Assembly: GCF_014764445.1 (NCBI RefSeq)
Contig: NZ_CP061721.1
Coordinates: 3,348,001 to 3,412,000, forward strand
Reading direction: 5' to 3'
DNA: 64,000 nt
Source of the DNA: Pseudarthrobacter sp. BIM B-2242
GTDB lineage: Bacteria > Actinomycetota > Actinomycetes > Actinomycetales > Micrococcaceae
A program made the position numbers and the translations under genes. Below, piece by piece: positions 7,024 to 16,579 of this stretch. The notes below the pieces were generated by a model, which worked only from the letters and a program-made list of their open reading frames with translations, had not been told where the DNA came from and searched no databases. Numbering within the stretch: position 1 is the first letter of the stretch; every line of letters starts with the position of its first letter.

Positions 7024-8484
7024 TTAGCTGAAGAGTTCGCTCTTGGGCTCGTTGTGCTTGACCTTCTGCCAGCCCAGCCACAGCACCAGCGCGAAGAACG
7101 GGATGGTGGCCAGGGTCCAGAGACCGAGGTGGAATACCTCGCCGGTCTTACTGGTCATGGTGTCGAAGCCGATCAGCACGGTAATGGCCAGCAGTGCGAT
7201 GAGGCCAGCCCAGCTGCTCCAGATGCCGCCGGGCGCGGGCAGGGAGGAAACCTTGCCTTTCTTCGTGCGGAGCGCGATCTGGCTGGCGAAGATGGCACCC
7301 CACGTGAAGATCACGCCGATTGATGCGGAGTTCAGCGCGAGGTCGAAGGCGTGGGAGCCGCCCAGCCAGATGTTCAGCAGGATGCCCACAAGGTACACGG
7401 CGCCGATGGCTAGGATGGCGGCGTAGGGCACGTGGCTCTTGGACATCCGGGTGAGCCATTCCGGAGCGTGCCCGTTGTTGGCCATGGTGCGGAAGATCCG
7501 GCCGATGGAGTACAGGCCCGAGTTGCAGGAGGACAGCGCGGCGGTGATGACGATCATGTTCATGACATCGCCCATCCAGCCGAGGCCCATCTGGCCGAAC
7601 ACGGTGACGAACGGCGAGGTGCCGGCTACGTACTGGTCCGAGGGCAGCAGCATGGCCAGAAGGGTCACGGAACCGACGTAGAACACCACGATGCGGAAGA
7701 CGACGGCGCGGATGGCCTTGGGCACTTCCTTGGCCGGGTTCTGCATTTCGCCGGCGGTGATGCCCACCAGTTCGATGCCGTTGTACGCGAAGATCACGGC
7801 GTTCAGCACCAGGATCATCACAAGGGCGCCCTTGGGGAACATGCCGCCTTCGGCCGCGAAGAGGTTGTTGACCGAGGCGTTACCGTCGCCCACCTGGGCA
7901 TTGGTGATGACCATGAAGGTGCCCACGGCCAGGAAGATCATGATGGCGCCGACCTTGAGGCAGGAGGCCCAGAATTCGAATTCGCCGAAGGCCTTGACGC
8001 TCAGGAGGTTGACGCCAACGAGCAGCAGCAGGGCGGCGATGGCGGACAGTTCAACCGGAACGTTGGGGAAGAAGAACTGGAAGTACAGTCCGATCGCAAT
8101 GAGCTCGGCGATGCCGGTCATGGCCCAGTTGATGAAATACATCCAGCCGGAAAGGTACGCGCCCTTCTTGCCGAACATTTCGCCGGCATAGCTGACGAAG
8201 GAACCGGACGTCTGGCGGTACATGATCAGTTCGCCCAGTGCACGCATCAGCAGGTAGGCGATGACGCCGGCAATGGCGTACGAGAAGATGAGCGCCGGGC
8301 CGGTGGAGGCCAGGCGTCCGCCCGCACCCATAAAGAGGCCGACGCCGATGGCGCCGCCCATGGCGATCATGGTGACCTGGCGGCCGCTCAGGGATTTTTT
8401 GTAGCCCTCGGCGCTGAGGGTGGAGTCGACGACGGCGGATTGCGCCGTGGGGCTCACGAGTTCTGTGGGGGTACTTTGAGGCAC
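7024..8484 (-). CDS. amino acid permease, APC superfamily (AnsP/AAT-like)
   Basis: This 486-residue protein has about 12 membrane helices and the APC signatures GGAIGVGLFMGAG (helix 1, substrate-binding Gly-rich turn), RALGELIMYRQTSGSFVSYA, and NGIELVGITAGEMQNPAKEVPKAI. It should import a neutral amino acid by proton symport across the inner membrane; the closest familiar types are asparagine (AnsP) or Ala/Ser/Gly (CycA-like) carriers, and the substrate cannot be fixed from sequence. GTG 8484 is chosen because CAAGGAATT lies just upstream; the frame up to 8538 (MRELCQGRR) has no family similarity. It is transcribed alone. Confidence 0.9.
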   Translation of the reverse strand: MPQSTPTELVSPTAQSAVVDSTLSAEGYKKSLSGRQVTMIAMGGAIGVGLFMGAGGRLASTGPALIFSYAIAGVIAYLLMRALGELIMYRQTSGSFVSYAGEMFGKKGAYLSGWMYFINWAMTGIAELIAIGLYFQFFFPNVPVELSAIAALLLLVGVNLLSVKAFGEFEFWASCLKVGAIMIFLAVGTFMVITNAQVGDGNASVNNLFAAEGGMFPKGALVMILVLNAVIFAYNGIELVGITAGEMQNPAKEVPKAIRAVVFRIVVFYVGSVTLLAMLLPSDQYVAGTSPFVTVFGQMGLGWMGDVMNMIVITAALSSCNSGLYSIGRIFRTMANNGHAPEWLTRMSKSHVPYAAILAIGAVYLVGILLNIWLGGSHAFDLALNSASIGVIFTWGAIFASQIALRTKKGKVSSLPAPGGIWSSWAGLIALLAITVLIGFDTMTSKTGEVFHLGLWTLATIPFFALVLWLGWQKVKHNEPKSELFS

Positions 8485-8671
8485 AACAATTCCTTGTGGG
8501 TAGGGGATTGGCCGGCGCCCCTGGCACAGCTCTCTCATCCTGAAAATTCGGCTTCAGTATGTTTGAAGGAATTTCCTGCATGGAAAGTCTCATTGCGTCG
8601 AAGTTCGCGCGGCCTGTCTATCCTACAAGACCCGCACCGCAGCGAGTGACGCGGACTACATTCAGCGGCAA

Positions 8672-9022
8672 TTAAGCTGAAGAACTGCGAGCCGCTTCCC
8701 CGCATTGCAGAATAATATTTCGCGCAGGATCCGCCTGCACCCCATAGGCGGTGAGTGGTTCGGCACCGGTTGTGGAGCAGCCGGTATCCAGCTCGAAAGC
8801 GTGCTGGTGGAGCGGGCACATCACAACCTGCCGGTCGATGGTGCCGTCCGCAATGGGTCCGCCGCGGTGGGGACACACGGCTGAAAGTGCCCGCAGGGAC
8901 CCGTCACGGAGCCGGAAGACCGCCACCTGCTCCCCGTCAACGCCGAACGCACGCCCCTCGCCGACGGGGATCTGGTCCACCGGGCCCAGGTTGTGGGTAT
9001 GGACGCTTGAAGGGCCGCTCAT
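8672..9022 (-). CDS. nirD: nitrite reductase small subunit (Rieske type)
   Basis: The 116-residue protein has a complete Rieske [2Fe-2S] motif: Cys50-Pro-His52 in CPHRGG and Cys69-Pro-Leu-His72 in CPLHQH. NirD works with NirB in cytoplasmic NADH-dependent reduction of nitrite to ammonium. Its ATG overlaps the nirB stop codon (ATGA), so the subunits are translationally coupled. Confidence 0.95.
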   Translation of the reverse strand: MSGPSSVHTHNLGPVDQIPVGEGRAFGVDGEQVAVFRLRDGSLRALSAVCPHRGGPIADGTIDRQVVMCPLHQHAFELDTGCSTTGAEPLTAYGVQADPARNIILQCGEAARSSSA

Positions 9023-11535
9023 CGGACCGGCACCTGGGGCAGGACCGTGAGCGGCAACGCTGTGCGGAACTGGCCGGGCGTCAGCGGATCGTGGCGCTCG
9101 CTCCAGGGATCCACGTAGCTGTCCACGGATGCCTGCATGGCGGCGTCGAGAGCGGCGGCGATGCCTTCGGAATCCTCCACAATCACCGCGCGGAGGTGCT
9201 CAATGCCTACCCGCGGCACAAAGGCGTAGGTCCGCTCCAGCCAGTTGGCCTGCTCGCGGTAGTACTGCATAAACCGTCCGGTCAGGAGCTTGACCTCCTC
9301 TGGATCGTCCACGGTGGCCAGGAGGTCGCCCTTGCGGATGTGGGCTCCCGCCGCTCCCCCGACGTAAAGCTCCCAGCGGCCGCCTTCCACGGCCACCACG
9401 CCCACGTCCTTGACCAGCGACTCCGCACAGTTCCGCGGGCAGCCGGACACGGCCAGCTTCAGTTTGGCCGGCGACTCGATCCCCTGGAACCGGGACTCGA
9501 TCTCGATGCCCAGCTTGGTGGAATCGCCCGTGCCGTACCGGCAGAAGTCCTTGCCCACGCAGGTCTTGACGGTGCGGAAGCTCTTGCCGTAGGCGTAACC
9601 GGAGGGCATGTCCAGGTCCGCCCAGACCTGCGGGAGGTCCTCCTTGGGGATCCCCAGCAGGTCGATCCGCTGCCCGCCGGTCAGCTTGATCAGCGGCACC
9701 TTGTGCTTCTCGGCGACGTCGGCGATGCGGCGCAGCTGCTGCACGGACGTCACGCCGCCCTTCATCTGCGGCACCACGGAGAACGTGCCGTCGCGCTGGA
9801 TATTGGCGTGGACACGGTCATTGATGAACCGGGCGTCGCGTTCGTCGATGTACCGGTCCGCGAGCATCATTTTCAGCAGCGAGGCCAGGCCCATCTTCGA
9901 CTTGGCGTCCTCGGCACTGCCGGGAGCCAACGCCGCGAACACCTGGGACACGGACCGCAGCCCCTGCTTCCGGATGGCGGCCATGAGCGCCGGCTTGTCC
10001 AGCGGGATCCCGGGCACGTAATAACTGGCGGCCGGGTCCTCCTCCACGGCGCCGTCGGCCGCCCACTCCACCACCTGCTTTACCAGGAGCTTGCACGAAC
10101 CGCAGCCCTTGCCGGCGCGGGTGGCGTCCATCGCGCCCGAAACCGTCGCGCAGCCGCCCTTCACGGCGGCCACGAGCGCCCCTTTCGAGACGCCGTTGCA
10201 GTTGCAGACCTGGGCGCCGTCGTCGAGCTCGGCCACGCCGGCCTCCTCACCGGGCCCGCCGACGTCGAACAGGAGCGCGATCCGCTCCTCCGGCAGCGGC
10301 AGCCCGCGGTCATACGCCTGCGTCAGGTAGGCCACTTTCCGGCTGTCGCCCAGCAGCGTTGCGCCCACCATTTTGTTGTCGCGGACGACGATGGACTTGA
10401 AGATGCCGCGGCTGGGCTCGGAGAAGACGATGTGCTCGTCCGTGTCGAGTTCCGGTCCGTGGAGCCCCATGGAGGCGACGTCGACGCCGGCGACCTTGAG
10501 CTTGGTGGCTGTCCGGGAGCCGAGGTAGGCCGACGACGTATCGGCGCCGGTCACGTGGTTGGCGAGCACCACGGCCTGTTCCCACAGCGGCGCCACCAGT
10601 CCGTAGACTTCCCCGCGGTGCTGGACGCATTCCCCCACCGCAAAGATATCGTCCTCGTCCTGGACCATCAGCCGGTCATCCACCACGATGGCCCGTTCCA
10701 CCGGCAGCCCGCTCAGCACGGCCAGGTCCACGTTCGGCCGGATCCCGGCGGCCACCACCACCATGTCGCACGCGATGTCCTCCCGGTCCCGGAGGCTGAC
10801 CCCTATGACGCTGTCGGTGCCGAGGACGGCAGTGGTGCGGCTGGACGTATGCACCCCGATGCCCAGCGCCTCCACGCTCCTCCGCAGCACCGCGCCGCCG
10901 TCGGGCCCCATCTGCGCATTCATGAGGTGCCCGCCGGAGTGCACCACTTCCACGGCGATGCCATGGCTTTTCAGCCCATAAGCGGCTTCCAGGCCCAGGA
11001 GGCCGCCGCCGATCACCACCGCCCGGCGGTGGTGATCCTGCTGGGCGTGCTGGACCATCTTGCGCGTGTCATCGATGGTGCGGAAGCCGAAAATCCCGTG
11101 TTTCACGGACCCGCCGGGAGTGTACAGCCCGTCCATCGGCGGCATGTGGGAGCGGCTGCCGGTGGCAATAATGAGGGTGTCGTACGGCGTGACGCGGCCG
11201 TCGTTGGAGAACACGTGCTTGGTGGCCTTGTCGATCCGGTCAACGCGGACCCCGGCGTGCAGCGTGATGCTGTTCTCGTTGTACCAGGACAGCGCGTTGA
11301 GGAAGATGTCGGCATCACTTTCCTCACCGGAGAGGACATGGCTGAGCATGATCCGGTTGTAGTTGCCGTAGGGCTCGTCGCCGAACATGGTGATGGTGAA
11401 CTGGTCCGCGCCTCCGCGGGCAAGGATCTCCTCCACGGCGCGGGCACCGGCCATCCCGTTGCCCACCACCACCAGCCGACGGCGGGGCGCGCCGCCCGGG
11501 TGCCTGCCGTGCGGCCGCTCCAGCACGCTGGTCAT
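9019..11535 (-). CDS. nirB: NADH-dependent nitrite reductase large subunit
   Basis: This 838-residue protein has the full NirB domain order: an N-terminal FAD/NADH-binding part (VVVGNGMAGAR near 21-31, a second Rossmann motif VVIGGGLLGLEAAYGL), a BFD-type [2Fe-2S] domain (VCNCNGV...GKGCGSCKLLV), and the C-terminal siroheme/[4Fe-4S] domain with TCVGKDFCRYG and SGCPRNC supplying the four Cys ligands. It reduces nitrite to ammonium for assimilation. It lies between a small gene of unknown function, whose 3' end it abuts (shared base 11535), and nirD. No nitrate reductase or transporter gene is in the window. Confidence 0.97.
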   Translation of the reverse strand: MTSVLERPHGRHPGGAPRRRLVVVGNGMAGARAVEEILARGGADQFTITMFGDEPYGNYNRIMLSHVLSGEESDADIFLNALSWYNENSITLHAGVRVDRIDKATKHVFSNDGRVTPYDTLIIATGSRSHMPPMDGLYTPGGSVKHGIFGFRTIDDTRKMVQHAQQDHHRRAVVIGGGLLGLEAAYGLKSHGIAVEVVHSGGHLMNAQMGPDGGAVLRRSVEALGIGVHTSSRTTAVLGTDSVIGVSLRDREDIACDMVVVAAGIRPNVDLAVLSGLPVERAIVVDDRLMVQDEDDIFAVGECVQHRGEVYGLVAPLWEQAVVLANHVTGADTSSAYLGSRTATKLKVAGVDVASMGLHGPELDTDEHIVFSEPSRGIFKSIVVRDNKMVGATLLGDSRKVAYLTQAYDRGLPLPEERIALLFDVGGPGEEAGVAELDDGAQVCNCNGVSKGALVAAVKGGCATVSGAMDATRAGKGCGSCKLLVKQVVEWAADGAVEEDPAASYYVPGIPLDKPALMAAIRKQGLRSVSQVFAALAPGSAEDAKSKMGLASLLKMMLADRYIDERDARFINDRVHANIQRDGTFSVVPQMKGGVTSVQQLRRIADVAEKHKVPLIKLTGGQRIDLLGIPKEDLPQVWADLDMPSGYAYGKSFRTVKTCVGKDFCRYGTGDSTKLGIEIESRFQGIESPAKLKLAVSGCPRNCAESLVKDVGVVAVEGGRWELYVGGAAGAHIRKGDLLATVDDPEEVKLLTGRFMQYYREQANWLERTYAFVPRVGIEHLRAVIVEDSEGIAAALDAAMQASVDSYVDPWSERHDPLTPGQFRTALPLTVLPQVPVR

Positions 11536-11882
11536 CAGTGCTCCACCATGCCCAGGTCCACCACAACGAATCCCGCCACGCCGTCCGGTGCCGCGACATG
11601 GAGCTCCACCACCGAGCCGCCGTCGATGTCCTCCACCACGCGCAGCGGCACGTGGACCTCGCTCTTGGCGCCGATGGGAAAATAGCGCATGGGCACGCCG
11701 TTCCGCATCAGCACCACCGTGATGAGCTCAGCGCTGGAATTGCCGCCGCGGAAGTAGAGCGTCTGGTTGATGACCCCGTCCGGGACGTAATGCGACAGTT
11801 CGCTGTGGATCAGGCCGGGTTTCTCCAACCCCGCGCCCTCGAACGGGAAGATGCCCTGCAGGAAAAGGTTCTTGGTGATCAT
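11535..11882 (-). CDS. conserved protein of the nirBD operon, unknown function
   Basis: This 115-residue protein has no membrane segment or cofactor motif that I can see. It is rich in beta-strand sequence (LYFRGGNSSAELITVVLMRNG, YFPIGAKSEVHVPLRVVEDIDGG, VVELHVAAPDGVAGFVVVDLGM), suggesting a small beta-sandwich. ATG 11882 is chosen because AAAGGA lies 7 nt upstream; the frame extends to 11981 without signals. It is the first gene of the operon and touches the start of nirB, so it is likely made together with nitrite reductase. A chaperone, sensor or assembly role is possible but not shown. Confidence 0.75.
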   Translation of the reverse strand: MITKNLFLQGIFPFEGAGLEKPGLIHSELSHYVPDGVINQTLYFRGGNSSAELITVVLMRNGVPMRYFPIGAKSEVHVPLRVVEDIDGGSVVELHVAAPDGVAGFVVVDLGMVEH

Positions 11883-11961
11883 GGACAGATCCTTTCGGCC
11901 GGCGGGAAGACTGGCATGAGCCCATCTTCCGCCGCCGATGTTTCCGTCCGCCGGTCCGCCG

Positions 11962-11982
11962 GTAACTTTTCGTTTGCGCAAA
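11962..11982. promoter_or_regulatory. possible nitrogen-control (GlnR-like) box and palindrome upstream of the nir operon
   Basis: GTAAC-N6-TTTGC (minus strand GCAAA-N6-GTTAC) loosely fits the actinobacterial GlnR half-site pair GTNAC-N6-GAAAC, about 80-100 nt before ATG 11882. It overlaps the perfect palindrome TTTGCGCAAA at 11973-11982. The match is weak. Confidence 0.25.
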
Positions 11983-12043
11983 ACTCACCGTTTCGGGGGC
12001 GCGGTGCGCGGGCGCGGGCCGGCGCAGCGCAGTGCGCGGGCGC

Positions 12044-13720
12044 TCAGGCCCCGGCCAGCACCCCGCTGTCCATCGAGTACCGGATCCAGCGGCCGGCCTC
12101 GTCCGTCCGCGACTTTTCGCTCTTCTTCGCGCAGCGGGCAAACCAATCCCGGAGGGCGCGGTCGTGGCTGACCATCACGAGAGTCCCGGTGAAGTCCGCG
12201 AGCGCCTCCTCGAGCTGCTCCACCAGCACGGGCGCCAGGTGGTTGGTGGGCTCGTCCACGATCAGGGTGCTGTAGCCGCCCAGCAGCAGGCGGGCGAGGG
12301 CGAGCCGGCGCTGCTGGCCTGCTGACAGGCTGCCCACCGGCACGTGGAACTCGCTGGTGCGGAACAGGCCTAGGCGGAGGAGGGCCTCGGCGTGCTCATC
12401 GATATTGCCGCCCAGTCCCGCCACGAAGGCCGGCAGCAGCCGCAGTGAGGGCCGTTCCGGCAGTTCGAGTTCCTGCTGCAGATAGCCGACGCGTGCCGGG
12501 CGGCTCACGCTCCCCCCGGCCGGCTCCAGGGTGCCGGCCAGTACGGAAAGCAGCGTGGACTTGCCGGCGCCGTTGGGACCGGTGATGAGGATCTTGTCGC
12601 CGGTCCAGGCTTCGAAATCCGTAGGGCGCAGGCGGCCCGGAACGCTCACGCCACGGACGGAGAGGACCGCTGAGGGCTCATCCAGGCCAGGGGCGGTTTC
12701 CGTGTCCACGGCCAGGTCCGCGTTCAGCCGCAGCGGAACCGGCGGGCGGTCCACCGGGCTCGCCTCAAGCCGGCGGAGCCGTTCCTGGGCATTGCGGACC
12801 TTGCTGGTGGCCGCCTTCTGCCAGGTCCCGGCCTTGAAGTCGAAGCCCATCTTGTCGCCGTCGCGTTTGCGGGCGTAGCCCATTTTTCCGGCCACGGTGT
12901 CGGCCTGCCGCTGTTCGGCGTCCATCGCGTCGATCCATTGGTGGTACTCCTGGACCCAGCGCTGACGCTCGGCGGCCTTCTCGCGGAGGTAGCCGTCATA
13001 CCCGTTGCCGAAGCGGGCCACTGCGAGACGCTCGGCGTCCACCTCGATAATCGTGCCGGCAACCTTACGGAGGAGCACACGGTCGTGGGAGACCACCACT
13101 ACCGTGCCGCGGTGGGCGGCCAGCCGGTCCTCCAGCCACGCCGTTCCCCGCGCGTCCAGGTGGTTGGTGGGTTCGTCCAGGAGCAGGATGTCCGCCGGAT
13201 CGGCCAGCACGCAGGCCAGGGCTACACGTTCCTGTTCGCCGCCGGAAAGTGAGCCCAGGGTCCGGGTCCGGTCCAGGCCGCCCAGGCCCAGCCGGTCCAG
13301 CGCGGCCTCCACCCGTGATTCCGCGGCGTAGCCTTCGCGCAGCTGGTACTCGGTCTGGAGCCTGCCGTACGTTTCCAGGTCGTCGTCCTCGGCCTCGGCC
13401 AGGCCTGCCTCCAGCCGGTCAAGCTCAGCCTCGAGAGCCCTTAGCGAGGCCAGGGAAGCGTCGATGGCGGCGCCCACGGTGAAGTCTTCCGGCAGGCCGT
13501 GGGCCTGCGAGAGGTAGCCCACCCGGCCATCACTGGTGACGGAGCCTTCGTCGGGCGTTTCGAGGCCGGCCATAATCCGGAGCAGGGTTGATTTACCGGC
13601 GCCGTTTTCGCCCACAATGGCCACATGTTCCCCGGCCGTGATGACCAGGGTGATGGCAGCCAGCAGCTGGCGGTCGCCGTAGCCGTGGGAGACGCCTGAA
13701 AGCTTGAGATGTTCGGTCAC
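12044..13720 (-). CDS. ABC-F family ATP-binding protein
   Basis: This 558-residue protein has two ABC domains and no membrane helix: Walker A GENGAGKST at 37-45 and GPNGAGKST in the second half, signatures LSGGE and LSAGQ, and Walker B with DEPTNHLD. The second D-loop reads DEPTNHLAP, so it lacks the usual Asp. A charged linker (about 230-290) joins the halves. ABC-F proteins act on ribosomes, either in translation control or in target protection against antibiotics; which applies here is open. GTG 13720 has AAGGAC 5 nt upstream. It is transcribed alone. Confidence 0.9.
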   Translation of the reverse strand: MTEHLKLSGVSHGYGDRQLLAAITLVITAGEHVAIVGENGAGKSTLLRIMAGLETPDEGSVTSDGRVGYLSQAHGLPEDFTVGAAIDASLASLRALEAELDRLEAGLAEAEDDDLETYGRLQTEYQLREGYAAESRVEAALDRLGLGGLDRTRTLGSLSGGEQERVALACVLADPADILLLDEPTNHLDARGTAWLEDRLAAHRGTVVVVSHDRVLLRKVAGTIIEVDAERLAVARFGNGYDGYLREKAAERQRWVQEYHQWIDAMDAEQRQADTVAGKMGYARKRDGDKMGFDFKAGTWQKAATSKVRNAQERLRRLEASPVDRPPVPLRLNADLAVDTETAPGLDEPSAVLSVRGVSVPGRLRPTDFEAWTGDKILITGPNGAGKSTLLSVLAGTLEPAGGSVSRPARVGYLQQELELPERPSLRLLPAFVAGLGGNIDEHAEALLRLGLFRTSEFHVPVGSLSAGQQRRLALARLLLGGYSTLIVDEPTNHLAPVLVEQLEEALADFTGTLVMVSHDRALRDWFARCAKKSEKSRTDEAGRWIRYSMDSGVLAGA

Positions 13721-13907
13721 GGGAAGTCCTTGTATTTTTCCGCAGTGTGGCCGCCGGAGCTGAACCGGAATTGTTCAGGGGGTGCTCGACGACGGCCTTG
13801 GGTTTCGGGGGAACGGTCCGGCCTGGCCGGTCCGCTGCTTAGGACTTCATCGGTCCAGCCTGCCGTGCGGCGGTCCGTCAGTCAATAATCGGGACCCCTG
13901 TGCGGGA

Positions 13908-14777
13908 TTACGCGGCCTGAAGCGCGGCTGCCTTCTTGCGGCGGGCCTTCGCCAGCCGGGTTCCGATCAGCCCCTGCCGCGGGCTGAAGAGATAGACGAC
14001 GGCGAACACGGCTCCCTGCGTGAGCACCACCATCGCGCCGGAGGCTGTGTCCAGGTAGTAACTGAAGTAGATGCCGGCGATGGAGCAGGTGGCCGAGACC
14101 GCCGGGGCGATCACCAGCATGCGGGAGAAGCGGTCGGTCAGCAGGTAGGCCGTGGCACCCGGAATGATGAGCATGGCCACCACCAGCACCACGCCCACGG
14201 TCTGCAGCGCCACCACGGACGTCAGCGCGAGCAGCCCCAGGAGCAGCGCCCCCAGCCGCTTCGGCGAGAGGCCGATCGCGTGGGCATGCGTGGGGTCAAA
14301 GGCGTAGAGCGTCAGGTCACGGCGCTTCAGGATCAGGATGGCGAAGGCAACAACGCCGAGGACCAGCACCTGGATGAGGTCCGGGATGCTGACTCCCAGG
14401 AGGTTGCCGAAGATGATGTGATTCAGGTCTGTCTGGCTGGGTGTGACGGAGATGAGAACCAGGCCCAGGGCAAACAGCGAGGTGAACACGATGCCGATCG
14501 CGGCGTCCTCCTTGACCCGGCTGGTGTTGCGCACCACCCCGATCAGCGTCACGGCGATCAGCGCGAACACCAGCGCGCCGACTGCGAACGGCGCCCCCAC
14601 AATATAGGCGAGAACGACGCCGGGCAGCACAGCGTGCGATACGGCGTCACCCATCAGCGACCAGCCGATCAGGACCAGCCAGCAGCTGAGCACGGCACAG
14701 ACGATGGCGGCGAGGGCGGTGGTGATGATGGCACGGACCATGAAGTCGTAGCTCAATGGCTCCAGGAGCAGTTCCAT
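13908..14777 (-). CDS. manganese/zinc ABC importer, membrane permease
   Basis: The 289-residue protein has about eight to nine membrane helices with the ABC-3 (ZnuB/MntB/SitC) features SLMGDAVSHAVLPGVVLAY and the coupling region AIGLSPKRLGALLLGLLALTSVVALQTVGVVLVVAMLIIPGATA. It forms the membrane channel with the ATPase and binding lipoprotein encoded just upstream. The gap to the ATPase gene is 3 nt. A Lys/Arg-rich tail (about 270-289) faces the cytoplasm. The metal is assigned from the binding protein. Confidence 0.9.
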   Translation of the reverse strand: MELLLEPLSYDFMVRAIITTALAAIVCAVLSCWLVLIGWSLMGDAVSHAVLPGVVLAYIVGAPFAVGALVFALIAVTLIGVVRNTSRVKEDAAIGIVFTSLFALGLVLISVTPSQTDLNHIIFGNLLGVSIPDLIQVLVLGVVAFAILILKRRDLTLYAFDPTHAHAIGLSPKRLGALLLGLLALTSVVALQTVGVVLVVAMLIIPGATAYLLTDRFSRMLVIAPAVSATCSIAGIYFSYYLDTASGAMVVLTQGAVFAVVYLFSPRQGLIGTRLAKARRKKAAALQAA

Positions 14778-14780
14778 GGC

Positions 14781-15584
14781 TCAGCTCCTGCTCTCGGTAC
14801 CGGCTGCCGTGGCGCGTGCTGTGGGGTGTTTGCGGCCAGGCTCCTCCGGAAGGTCCCGGTTCAGCACGTCCAGGCCGAACGCCATGGCCAGGTTTTCCGG
14901 CTGCAGGACCAGCTCGGGGGCGCCGTGCATCAGGACCCGGCGCATCAGGAGCACGGCTTCGTCGCACAGTTCGGGAAGGGCGTGCAGGTCATGGGTGGAG
15001 ACCAGGATGGTGCAGCCGTCGGAGGCGAGTTCGCGCAGCAGCCGGGTGATGGTGGCTTCGGATCGTTTGTCGACGCCGGCGAACGGCTCGTCCAGGAGCA
15101 TCATGGTGGCGCCCTGGGCGATGCCGCGGGCCACAAATGCCCGCTTCTTCTGGCCGCCGGACAACTGGCCGATCTGGCGTCCGGCGTACTCGGACAGTTC
15201 CACCCGGTCCAGTGCTTCGTCCACGGCGGCGCGGTCTGCCTTGGAGGGGCGGCGGGTGAATCCCTGGTGCCCGTAGCGGCCCATCATCACCACATCGCGG
15301 ACGGACAGCGGGAACTGCCAGTCCACATCCTCGCTCTGCGGCACGTAGCCGATCCCGCCTGCCTTGCGTGCCCTGGCGGGTGACTGTCCGCCGATCAGGA
15401 CGCGGCCGGCGTCGGGCTTGATCATGCCCATGATCACCTTGAACAGGGTGGATTTCCCGGACCCGTTCATGCCGATCAGGCCGCAGATCCGGGCGGCGTC
15501 CAGGGTGAGCGAGGCGGAATCGAGCGCCAGGACCTCGCCGTAGTGGACGGTGACGTTTTCAACGAGGATGGCCGGGGCGTTCAT
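14781..15584 (-). CDS. manganese/zinc ABC importer, ATP-binding protein
   Basis: This 267-residue ABC ATPase has Walker A GMNGSGKST, signature LSGGQKKR, Walker B MMLLDEPFAGVD and the switch His in STHDLHAL. It matches the MntA/SitB/ZnuC group and powers the adjacent permease. Its ATG overlaps the stop codon of the binding-protein gene (ATGA), and its own stop lies 3 nt before the permease start, so the three genes form one operon. Confidence 0.92.
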   Translation of the reverse strand: MNAPAILVENVTVHYGEVLALDSASLTLDAARICGLIGMNGSGKSTLFKVIMGMIKPDAGRVLIGGQSPARARKAGGIGYVPQSEDVDWQFPLSVRDVVMMGRYGHQGFTRRPSKADRAAVDEALDRVELSEYAGRQIGQLSGGQKKRAFVARGIAQGATMMLLDEPFAGVDKRSEATITRLLRELASDGCTILVSTHDLHALPELCDEAVLLMRRVLMHGAPELVLQPENLAMAFGLDVLNRDLPEEPGRKHPTARATAAGTESRS

Positions 15585-16579
15585 GACGTTGCCCGGGCTG
15601 AAGCTGCTGCGGTGCCGGTGAGCGCCTTGGTGATGAGGTCGGCGTCGTGCCTGATCAGATCCAGGTAGGTGGGGACGGGGCCGTCCGCCTCGGATAACGA
15701 GTCGACGTAGAGGATGCCGCCGAACGTCGTCCCGGTTGCCCCGACCACCTGCTGCATGGGGGCGTCTGACACGGTGGATTCGCAGAAGACAGCCGGGACC
15801 TGGTTCGCCTTGACGTACTCGATGGCGCGGGTGATCTGCTGCGGCGTGGTCTGCTGCTCGGCGTTGACGGCCCAGATATAGACCTCGCGGAGGCCGGCGT
15901 CGCGGGCCAGGTAGGAGAACGCGCCTTCGCAGGTCACCAGGGCACGCTGTTTCTCCGGGACGCCGGCCAGGCTGGCTGTCATCTCGTCCTGCACAGCCTG
16001 CAGCTCGGCCTTGTACGCGTCACCGTTGGCCTTGAAAGCCGCCGCGTTCTCCGGGTCCAGCCCGCTGAATGCCTTGACCATGTTGTCCACATAGATCTGC
16101 ACGTTCACCGGGGACATCCACGCGTGCGGGTTCGGCTTGCCCTGGTAGGAGTCCTCGCTGATGTCCATGACCGCCACACCGTCGCTGACCACGGCGTGCG
16201 GCACATCCAGACCCTCCACGAACTGCGCAAACCACGCTTCAAGGTTGAGTCCGTTGTCCAGGATCAGGTCGGCTTTGGACGCCTTCCGGATATCGCCGGG
16301 GGTTGGCTCGTAGCCGTGGATTTCGGCGCCTGCTTTGGTGATGGACTCCACCGTCAGCTTGTCCCCCGCAACGTTCCGGGCCACATCCGCCAGCACCGTA
16401 AAGGTGGTCAGCACCACGGGCTTCTCACTGTCGCCGTTGCCCGACGCATCGCCGCCGCAGGCTGTAAGGGACAGGGAGAGGAGGACGACGGCGGCAGCAC
16501 CTGCAGCGCGCAACCTCGCCGCTTGGGGCGCGAAGGTCCGGGCGGCTACTTTGGCGCACCGAAACAGAAAGTTAGGCAT
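15581..16579 (-). CDS. metal ABC importer substrate-binding lipoprotein (cluster A-I, manganese type)
   Basis: The 332-residue precursor has a lipobox LTAC with Cys41. Metal ligands of the PsaA/MntC class can be placed at His88 (IHGYEP), His152 (NPHAWMS), Glu218 (CEGAFSY) and Asp293 (YVDSLSE). The Glu at position three and absence of the His-rich loop of ZnuA favour Mn2+ over Zn2+, though this is not decisive. ATG 16579 is chosen because the signal peptide starts there and an operator-like palindrome overlaps it; residues from 16627 are not conserved. It is the first gene of the operon. Confidence 0.9.
   Translation of the reverse strand: MPNFLFRCAKVAARTFAPQAARLRAAGAAAVVLLSLSLTACGGDASGNGDSEKPVVLTTFTVLADVARNVAGDKLTVESITKAGAEIHGYEPTPGDIRKASKADLILDNGLNLEAWFAQFVEGLDVPHAVVSDGVAVMDISEDSYQGKPNPHAWMSPVNVQIYVDNMVKAFSGLDPENAAAFKANGDAYKAELQAVQDEMTASLAGVPEKQRALVTCEGAFSYLARDAGLREVYIWAVNAEQQTTPQQITRAIEYVKANQVPAVFCESTVSDAPMQQVVGATGTTFGGILYVDSLSEADGPVPTYLDLIRHDADLITKALTGTAAASARATS

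Noticed and set aside
8755..11685. 976-codon plus-strand open frame opposite nirB
   Set aside because: It is antisense to the clearly conserved nirB and nirD. The translation is His/Gly/Arg-rich with no domain, as expected for the reverse of GC-rich coding DNA.
13782..15383. 533-codon plus-strand frame opposite the metal ABC genes
   Set aside because: Shadow of two well-conserved ABC genes, with a Gln/His-rich meaningless translation.
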